Both the position numbers and the translations under genes were made by a program. A stretch of 64,000 nucleotides of DNA from Zygnema cylindricum (Eukaryota > Streptophyta > Zygnematophyceae > Zygnematales > Zygnemataceae). Below the pieces are notes generated by a model. It saw only the letters and a program-made list of their open reading frames with translations, had not been told where the DNA came from and searched no databases. The DNA lies in the NCBI GenBank assembly GCA_037447655.1, contig JBBHKE010001937.1:21001-85000 (forward strand), read 5' to 3'. Positions 56,891-64,000 of this stretch are shown piece by piece (position 1 is the first letter of the stretch; the number at the start of each line of letters is the position of its first letter).

Positions 56891-57836
56891 TAGTTGAGAT
56901 TCACAAAATAAAGACCAAAAATTCTAAAAAAAAATCGTCGCTCTTTCTAATAATGTAGATGACTGTTTTAATGGAAAGTAGTCTTTGCCTTCAATTTCTG
57001 ACTGTGCGTATTTTGATATTTTCATTATTTTGTCGCAACAAACAGTGAAAGAAATTGATTAGAAACTAAGAGTGGGCCCATCTGGCGAAAAGTGAGGTTG
57101 TTTTCCGAAAAAATGTACATTTTTGTACCAAGCCGAACAATGTTTTCCCTTTTTTTTCATTTAACATGTTTACTAAAGATTTGTTATGAATCTCTCAACT
57201 TTTGGGCAACAACGTCGACCGTCTGATTTTTTGTTTTCGAAGCAAATACTCATTCTTTCCAGTGTTTGGCTAGTGTCCTCACTTGTTCTCAAGCAAGACA
57301 TTGGCCACACACTGGACGCGTACGATTTGTGCAATTGGAATTAAAAAATATGATCCACAGGGGACTAGCAATGACAGCCTAACAATCAGAAAAAGCCATG
57401 TGCCTTGGAACAGGGTGGATTCAAATCCACCAGAACCTACAAAAAAATCTCTGGCGGAGGATATCCTCTGACACCTGTGTTGCCATCCATTCAACTTTAG
57501 ACTCTGCGAAGAACTTTAAGCTAATAACATACTAACGCAATTCGATTAATAAAGTACCCACGTTCAAATTTTAGAATTAAATATGTTTCTACAAATCTTA
57601 GATTTCGACCTTCTTTACTGATATGACGTTCAGAATTTGTGCTTTAAAAATCTGTAATTATTCTCGGCGTCTGAACAAGAACCTACGTTGTACCATTCAC
57701 TATAAAGCACGTAGGCGATAGTTGCCTCGTTGGCACGACCTGATGGATAAGTGACCACAACAGTATTGCCGGTAAAGATGTTCGTACAATTGTTAGCAAC
57801 ACCTGATGGACAAGAGCCATATCTACTCCGACCTTA
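56891..57836. other. Intergenic, nothing recognised
   Basis: Mixed AT-rich sequence. A short stem with GGTGGATTCAAATCCACC (about 57414-57431) is the only structure I noticed. No gene supported. Confidence 0.35.
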
Positions 57837-59000
57837 GGGGGTGTCCCCATATCTTAAAGTATTGATTTATTTTTCTGTCGTTTTCCCCCAAAATTGAATC
57901 CCTAACGAGAAAAACTTCTACCGCACAAAAAAAAAAAAATTAACCACGGTATAGTGAATGTCAATTTGATACTTTGAATGTTCTTCATCTTCGTCGTCTT
58001 GTGAACTCATCTTAGTGTTTTCCTCTTTTTGACCCCGGGGCAAAAGAATCCAACTCATCAAAAAACTTTATCAAAAATTACCTCGCAAGGTGATTTTAGT
58101 TAAAGTATCACCAAAACAACAAATGACAAACGATCCATGCACGCGCCACATGAGTTGAAATTTTAGGATGAGGGAGAGTACTCGCTATTTTTCTCCTTGC
58201 CCGTCACGCGCATGTACAAAAAAAAATTGCGGTGGTCTCAGCCCTCCACTTTCATTCATGGGACTTGCAAAATTGTACGCCATCGTCGCCTCTCCCCTCT
58301 CCCTCTTACACTATCACTTTCATCTCACACTTTTTAGAATGAGACACGACAATACTGGTATGAAATGAAGGATTTTGAAAAATAATTCTTTTAACTACCT
58401 TTCGGTATATTTTTATGGCAAGTGGAGTGAGGAAAGTCGAATAAACGAAATCGGGAAACCATGGCGGAAAGTTCTTCAATTTATGACGTCGACGTTGTCA
58501 CAAGTGAGCATGACGTCACAATGTCACAAAACCCTAAACATCTACAATGTCACAAAAAACTAGTTTTGTGTATTCGTGGCCATTTGTCGATAATCGATAT
58601 GCCCTTATTTATAGCCTACCGATAATCATTATATTGGTACAATATATCGGTACCAGTGTTATCGCAATAAAAAAAATCAATATTATCGGTTTTTTATCGC
58701 GATAACACCGGCTCGATAACTATCGGCGATAACTGTACCGTTCACACCGTGCAATTGTGCGATATATTCTACGTACATAACATATTGTTAAGCCACGCTA
58801 TTTACCGTAAATAATACAATACAATATGTAATAAAGTACTATTATAGAGCGTACTAGATTTTTTTCCCCTTATCACCGATAAGGAATTTGTGGGCCTCGG
58901 AGCGATATATTGGGACCCTTTACCGTTCAATAAGTTTTGAACCGATACACAACAGTACAAAAAACTAGACGTCTTCAATCGTCGTTGTTTTTGTAGACGT
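57837..59000. mobile_element. PIF/Harbinger-like element M5, inverted relative of M1, interrupted
   Basis: The left end GGGGGTGTCCCCAT follows TTA (57834-57836). The interior is M1 in reverse order and orientation (CCCCGGGGCAAAAGAATCC, then CGCGCATGTAC, then CTCACACTTTTTAGAA). It is split by a hAT-like element at 58561-58957 and resumes after it; the other terminus is not found, so it is probably truncated near 59000. Confidence 0.5.
58561..58957. mobile_element. hAT-like non-autonomous element, copy 1
   Basis: 397 bp with ends TAGTTTTGTGTATTCG and, inverted, TACTGTTGTGTATCGG. It is flanked by a perfect 8-bp duplication CAAAAAAC (58553-58560 and 58958-58965), the duplication length of hAT elements. 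The interior is dense in CGATAA/TATCGG motifs. No transposase. Confidence 0.75.
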
Positions 59001-59049
59001 CGTGCAAAGTGTCCTCTCTGAGGACATGCGCCACACACACTGTAGAGTT

Positions 59050-59098
59050 AGCGTCACGTGGCGTCTCGGATTCTTTTCACACGTGGCGTCTCGGATAA
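59050..59098. repeat. Short tandem repeat with CACGTGGCGTCTCGGAT
   Basis: The 17-base unit occurs twice, about 31 bp apart. The CACGTG core is a G-box type sequence, but there is no gene nearby to connect it with. Confidence 0.5.
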
Positions 59099-59384
59099 AA
59101 AGTGCAATGCAAATGATGGTCAAGTTTTAAGCCTACAGCCTTGGAGATTCTTCTGTAAAGATGTTTTTCTTGCAAAAAATAAAAATTGTTACGGATTTGT
59201 ACGAAACGGCACGGCCCTCAGTAAACAACCCTACTTTTTCGTTAATGTAAGTCCGACGTAAGCCTAGCGATATCTCCCTGTTTTCCTATCGAATCGACAG
59301 ACATTCAAGGAGGTTAAGTTATAACTCGACTCCAATAGAAAGTCAAATTTCACGTATTTTGAATTTCACGTATTTTGCGTTTGA

Positions 59385-59520
59385 CTCAGGGGAGTCTTGT
59401 GCTCACAAGGATGAGGCTTGGGTGGCAGGTACTCCTTGATGAACTATAGTGGGTCAGGATTATCTTAGAGGCTTACTTTGAGCTGTTAATTTTGTAGGAC
59501 TATGGAGTCCACAAAGTTTC
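59385..59520 (+). mobile_element. Old U5 fragment of an A-type copia LTR
   Basis: The order GACTCAGGGGAGTCTTGTG, CACAAGGATGAGG, GGGTGGCA, GGATTATCTTAGAGGCTTAC and ACTATGGAGTC matches the last ~140 bp of the A LTR (compare 54660-54843). It is diverged and isolated, so it is a relic of an older insertion outside the nest. Confidence 0.55.
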
Positions 59521-59635
59521 AATTACGTTACTGAGGGTGGCGTTCCTTCGGACGAAAAGTGAGGTTGTTTACAGAAATCGGGACCTCTCCGTACTACGCC
59601 GTACGTCTTATTTTGTTTTTATAAGCGAACAACAT

Positions 59636-59730
59636 TACAGAGAATCTTGCCAATATTCTCCAAAGGTCTGGGAGGTAACAATGACAGTTGGATATTTTTT
59701 CCCAAAGCATTCGCTTCAAAAGTTTCTATA
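59636..59730. repeat. Dispersed repeat, inverted copy of 6858-6945
   Basis: AGAGAATCTTGCCAATATTCTCC and the following blocks mirror the left-flank copy. A hAT-like element starts directly after it at 59736. Confidence 0.65.
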
Positions 59731-59735
59731 AATAG

Positions 59736-60413
59736 TAGTGTTGTGTATCGACAAGGATTTGCCGATAACCGATATGGGCCTTTTTTCGGGTTGCCGATAA
59801 TCGATATATTGGCACGATACATCGACATCGGTGTTATCGCCGATAAACAACCGATAATATCGGTTGGAAATTGGCGATAACATCGATATCGATAACTGTA
59901 CAGACCGTACAGCTAAATGTACGCTCCGTACACTCAACTGTTCGGCTTATTCCCCGGACGCGCCGCGTACCCCCTTCCCCCCCTGATTTCGGGAAATTAA
60001 TTGCGATATTTGCTTGATTATTTCCAATTTAAGGAGGTTTTCCTTGGGTTCCACGCTCCCATACCCTTCCAAAATGTCCTTTTGACAGGTAATTTTTATA
60101 AATGGCAGTAAATGGCGGCAGTCTGACAGATTTGTTCGTCGGCCCCGTTCGTCTGTTTGTCTAGTTTTTGAAAAAGTTTGATTTTACAAATTTACAATGT
60201 TATTTAATTTTTTCGTTTCGGTACTATAGTTTTAGAACTATATTGTTTTAAATTTGTCAACATTTATGTGCTGCGCTGTCCGTAATAATCTTAAGTTAAA
60301 CAGAATATGGAACAACTTCTTATACGTGGCATGCCACGCTATATTAATCAATAATATAATACAGTATATTATAAAGTACTATTGTATGCGTACTAGGTTT
60401 TTACAAAAAAAAA
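59736..60413. mobile_element. hAT-like non-autonomous element, copy 2 (3' truncated)
   Basis: It starts TAGTGTTGTGTATCGAC and has the TATCGG/CGATAA-rich interior, then, after an unrelated stretch (about 59940-60270), the internal block with GTGGCATGCCACGC and AAAGTACTATTGTA shared with copies 1 and 3. The right terminus is missing. Confidence 0.55.
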
Positions 60414-61000
60414 TGTTTTAACAGAATTGACTCCGGTTTACAGAAAAAGGGGCAAAATTTAAAGCCGAAAAATCAGCGACCCGAGATATCACCTCAAATT
60501 TCACATCTTTTTTTTCAGTGACCGGGTCAATCAAAGCAAAAAATAAAATTTTCCCCTTCCAACTCTCGACTCGAAAAGTTTTAAGATTTTTTAAAGTTCT
60601 CCTCCTCGACTGACGGATTAATACAAAGTTTAATCGGCAATCTAATCGTTAATTTCAAACCACAAATTTTGTAACAAAAGCCCAAAACATACGTATAGAT
60701 ATTATATGTGTACATGCGTATTGTACGCAAAACCCCAAAACAATTCAAGAATATAGTTTCAAAAGTGCAAAATAATCTTCGTTTCACAGAGAAATTTATA
60801 TAAACATTCACAAATATTTATTAAACAACAAATGAAGTTGAGTATTCTATTCCCTTTATGAGCTGAATAAACCCATATACGAGCTCTATATTAGAGACAA
60901 GAAACCGTTTTAATTCACAAAACCGTTTAAATTCACAAATCAGTGTCCTCTGTTTGTTTCGTCCGATTTAAAGAAGAAATGTTGGTTTTGACCAAAGTTT
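60414..61000 (-). other. 3' flank of TGD3
   Basis: This is downstream of the TGD3 stop codon on the minus strand. AATAAA on the minus strand at about 60818-60823 is a candidate polyadenylation signal, about 180 bp past the stop. Otherwise AT-rich with no gene seen. Confidence 0.4.
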
Positions 61001-61039
61001 TCAATACTTTATCGGTCCGTCTAAACTCCCGTCGGCAAA
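61001..61039 (-). CDS. TGD3: TGD3, last exon (12 codons and stop)
   Basis: A 39-nt exon after a CCGCAG acceptor. It encodes FADGSLDGPIKY and TGA, which matches the conserved C-terminus of plant TGD3 (GSLDGPI followed by a basic residue and Tyr). The phase agrees with the preceding exon (both phase 0). It is too short to be found by ORF length alone. Confidence 0.85.
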   Translation of the reverse strand, partial: FADGSLDGPIKY

Positions 61040-61267
61040 CTGCGGAAAAAAAAACAAAAATCCAAAAAGTGTCAATCAATTAAAAAGATTATCTTCCCCT
61101 CTCTCCATAAAAAAGTGCGAAAAAAAAAGGAGAAACAAACGATTAACCAAAAAAAAAAAAAGGAAAAGGAAAGAAACAAAAAGTCAACTAATGAAAACAA
61201 AATAAAATCACTGTCCACTAAAAAGAGAAACAAAGAAAAAGATGATACAAATAAATATTCTGGTTAC

Positions 61268-61711
61268 TAGTGTTGTGTATCTGCAAGAAATTTATCGCGA
61301 TAACACCGATACTGATAGTTATCGGTTATCGAACGGTCAGGCGTCCCGATATATCGCTCCGAGACCAACAAATTCCTTATCGGCAATAAGTGGAACAAAT
61401 ATAGTACGATTATAATATACTGTATTATATCTTTTACTGTATATAGCGTGGCATATCACGTGTAACAAACTGTTCCGTAATCTGTGTAACAGAATAACGG
61501 CGGTTCTGTACGACGGAATAAACCGTACACCCGTACGGTACGAACCGTACAATTATCGCCGATAGTTATGGGTACCGGTGCTATCGCGATAAAAAACCGA
61601 TATTATCAGTTTTTTATTGGCGATAACACCGGTGTTGATATATCGATTATTGGCAAGCCAAAAAAAGGTACATATCGATTATCGGCAAAACCCTGCCGAT
61701 ACACAACACTA
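61268..61711. mobile_element. hAT-like non-autonomous element, copy 3, in the last TGD3 intron
   Basis: The ends TAGTGTTGTGTATC and GATACACAACACTA are inverted repeats. Flanks CTGGTTAC and ATATTTAC share five of eight positions, so the duplication is worn or shifted. The interior has many TATCGG/CGATAA motifs. It lies between the last two exons (intron 61040-61972), away from the splice sites. Confidence 0.7.
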
Positions 61712-61972
61712 ATATTTACGCCTTATTATTGAAAACAAAAAGTTAAAAAACCAAAAGCTTAAAAAAGAAAAAAATATCGCAGAAAAACTGAACCAATAAC
61801 ACTTTAAACGCCCTAAAAAAAAAAAAAAAAAAAAACAAAAAAAAATACTTTGAGCACAAATATAAACCTTCAGTATAACACAGTTCTAAAATGCGGAAGC
61901 ACTTCTACAAACCAGTTTAAAAACAACACAAAAGTCCTAAGAGGTTAATGGAAAAAAAAATGAAAATATTAC

Positions 61973-62057
61973 CTGACGAACGATAGGATTATCAGTGGTG
62001 TCAAAATCTGAAGTTGGGCCCTCCCAAACAACTTTTCCTTCATAAAGAAAAAGTATC
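61973..62057 (-). CDS. TGD3: TGD3, penultimate exon
   Basis: An 85-nt exon with acceptor TTGCAG (after 62057) and donor CAG/GTAAT (before 61973). It encodes ILFLYEGKVVWEGPTSDFD and then NPIVRQ, the end of the ATPase domain where the H-loop region of ABC proteins is followed by a short tail. The one-base start completes the Arg codon split from the upstream exon. Confidence 0.9.
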
Positions 62058-62394
62058 CTGCAATAAATAAAGTACATCAAGCTACATATCAGGTGAGAAA
62101 AAAACTTTTTTACCTTTTCGACACAAACCTTACAAGACAATACCGAAAAAACTTTTAGTCGAAAACTTGCGATCTGAGTATCACCGACTTCGAGTGCCGG
62201 AAAAAAAAATAAACCTAACTTCAACTCAGAAACAAACAAAAAAATAAAATAGCAAAATAACAAAACAAACAAAACCGAAACACCAAACCAAAAGACAAAA
62301 CCAAAACCAAAAAACACCACCGAAACTCAAAAGTCATTAAGACAACAAATGATACCACAAGGCAATGAATTAGCCCTTTATAATCCTAACTCAC

Positions 62395-62570
62395 CTATCT
62401 ACCGCCCTTCTTATGGTACTATGTTGATGAGTGACAACAACATAGGAAGCAATTTTTCCCACTTGAGTTCCATCGGGAGTATCTCGAATATGAAGAGATC
62501 GGATCAAATCCTCCACCACCGTAGAAGCAATCGGGTCAAGACCGGCCGTCGGTTCATCGTACATCACCAC
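62395..62570 (-). CDS. TGD3: TGD3, exon with Walker B, D-loop and H-loop
   Basis: TGD3 is the nucleotide-binding subunit of the TGD1-2-3 transporter, which brings ER-derived lipids across the inner chloroplast envelope; it works on the stromal side and is related to bacterial MlaF. This 176-nt exon encodes VVMYDEPTAGLDPIASTVV: Walker B (VVMYDE, with the catalytic Glu), then the D-loop (GLDP). It continues through IRSLHIRDTPDGTQVGKIAS to VVTHQHS, which holds the H-loop His. The sequence closely follows the plant TGD3 family. Splice sites: acceptor TTTACAG before GTGGTG, donor AG/GTGAG. All catalytic residues are present. Next exon downstream at 61973-62057, upstream at 63543-63650. Confidence 0.9.
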
Positions 62571-63542
62571 CTGTAAAAAAGTGTTTCCACACCATTTATA
62601 AGCATACATTTCATCTGGAAAATCCTTTTTTGTAACATAAGCGTGCGTTATTACCTGTAAAAACGTTGTTTAGTAACGATTTTCGTCAGACATTGTTACC
62701 TGTAGAACTGTTTTTTCCTAGCGTTAGTCATCATACGTTATTACCTTTAAAACCGTTCCTCGGCATACGTTATTACCACTTCTATTGTTTTTTTTCTCAA
62801 ACAATATCAAATGAAGAGATATAATGTTTTCAAGGACTTGTCATTCATCCAAAATACCTCATCTTAAATTATCATCTTAATTGAGGCTTTCAGGTTCCAT
62901 AAAAGGATTTTTCGGTTTTTTGAGGACTTGAACGATTTTCATGGTTTTTTTACAATTTGTAGGCTATCTTAGAGTTTTAGGGTTTTATATGGTCTTTCAG
63001 GGTTTGTCTAGGAAAAGTGACATCCAGGAAAAGTGTTTGCGAATCAAAAACTGTATTTCTATTTTTGAAGTGACATATGAAAAGGTTTTACCGTAAATAT
63101 AAACAAAAACTAAACTGTCATAATATTTGTGCAACATATAATAGAAAATATTACTGTGTGTTTGTGTGCAAAAACGTGTATCGTGTGTTATTTAACGCAC
63201 AAAAAGTACATAAAAAGTACATGAATTAAAGTCCAATAAATCACGATCGAACTAAAAATGGATGAGTTTGTAGGATACATGAATTATGTATCAAGGATCC
63301 ATTCGAATCAAATGGTCATTTGAAGTAAACATTAAGTTAAAATTAACAAGTTGCATAGTTTCTGCAAATAAATTATCCTAAAACATCAAGTTTTTTTCAT
63401 CTTTTTTGAATCATTATAACCTTGAAAGGCAAAAGGCAAAAACTTACCGATCGATATAAGCAAAAAAAGGAACCGCACAATACATGAACAAAATCGATAA
63501 TAATCCTCCATATAATCCAAAAAATTAGACATTTTCGCTTAC
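62571..63542 (-). other. TGD3: TGD3 intron
   Basis: About 970 bp, from GTAAGC at 63542 to TTTTACAG at 62571. Near 62630-62770 the motif CGTTATTACCTGTAAAA-type unit recurs three to four times (ATTACCTGTA or close variants), giving several decoy donor-like sequences. No coding sequence. Confidence 0.7.
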
Positions 63543-63650
63543 CTCCCTCTCTTTGGGCCTCTGTTTACCATCAGTAATTATGGCTCTTGCCAAGGCCACA
63601 CGTTTCTTCATTCCTCCCGATAACTCCGAGGGTAGTCGTTCCTCGACTCC
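63543..63650 (-). CDS. TGD3: TGD3, exon with ABC signature
   Basis: A 108-nt exon (36 codons) bounded by TTTAAAG at the acceptor and GAG/GTAAGC at the donor, phase 0 at both ends. It encodes GVEERLPSELSGGMKKRVAL: SELSGGMKKR is the ABC signature (LSGGM variant, as in MlaF-type ATPases). It is followed by ARAIITDGKQRPKERE leading into Walker B in the next exon. The exons for Walker A and the plastid transit peptide lie beyond the right edge; 63651-64000 is intron. Confidence 0.9.
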
Positions 63651-64000
63651 CTTTAAAAACAAAACAAAAAAACCACAAAACAAATAAAAAGTAAGTAAAT
63701 AAACAACTAAAAGGTAAAAAACGTCAACCAATGTTCAGAAAGTTAATCCACAACATCCACCGTAATAATCATTAGGTATGAATCATCCTACTTTTTGAAG
63801 TCATTTCCTAACAAAAAGCAAAACAGAAATATAATTTACACCACTACAATCAAACCCTTGCGCTTGAAAAAGGATACAATTCAAAGTATACAATTACAAA
63901 AAGATTTTTTTCTTGTGCATGCAGAAAGGCATGAACTATACTTTCATCCATCCATATAGTCGATTTATCCATACTAAAGACGGTAAAGAGTGTATTTAAC

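Noticed and set aside
57380-57450. Possible tRNA gene suggested by GGATTCAAATCC
   Set aside because: Only a T-arm-like hairpin is present; no acceptor stem, D-arm or anticodon arm could be placed around it.

Overview
The window is nuclear DNA of a photosynthetic eukaryote, most likely a streptophyte (land plant or charophyte-grade alga). Two host genes lie at its edges, both on the minus strand, both incomplete, and both matching chloroplast proteins of plants. At the left is exon 1 of uroporphyrinogen-III C-methyltransferase (UPM1/SUMT, siroheme synthesis). At the right are the last four exons of TGD3, the ATPase of the chloroplast-envelope lipid importer. Introns are around 1 kb. Host-side DNA looks rich in GTAC/CGTAC. 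I cannot name the species.

Between the genes is about 60 kb of mobile DNA. At 2.8-10.1 kb and 55.0-61.7 kb there are small non-autonomous DNA elements. One PIF/Harbinger-like group has 3-bp TTA duplications and GGGTRTGTCYCCATG ends, and is nested in places. One hAT-like group has TAGTGTTGTGTATCG ends, and one copy has a perfect 8-bp duplication. There are also foldback and palindromic sequences. A 139-codon ORF with a signal peptide (4211-4630) is the only candidate host gene between them.

The region 10391-54848 can be read as one nested complex. Copia element A starts at 10396 and its 3' LTR ends at 54843. Both outer edges carry the 5-bp duplication AGGAT. Everything from 16229 to 54390 sits inside A's 3' LTR. 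That interior is a tandem array of a second copia family, B (LTR-int-LTR-int-LTR-int-LTR). Its second internal region was split by a minus-strand block: fragment E, a gypsy-type solo LTR and element D, with plus-strand element C inside D's 5' LTR. The same internal region was split again by a chromodomain Ty3/gypsy element H (duplication GTTAG). The third internal region was split by another B copy (B5), which holds a solo LTR.

The copia families A-G share unusual features. The primer-binding site matches the anticodon arm of initiator tRNA-Met (half-tRNA priming). The gag start codon lies inside the LTR, so the primer site is read as gag codons. U3 carries a conserved fold that resembles, on the antisense strand, the acceptor/T-arm half of a tRNA. 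Family B appears to be an internal-deletion derivative: gag joined to the end of RT and an eroded RNase H. Element H carries about 420 extra codons after its chromodomain with an unrecognised product, and all six of its premature stops that I checked look like CAA/CAG to TAA/TAG changes. All retroelement coding regions are broken.
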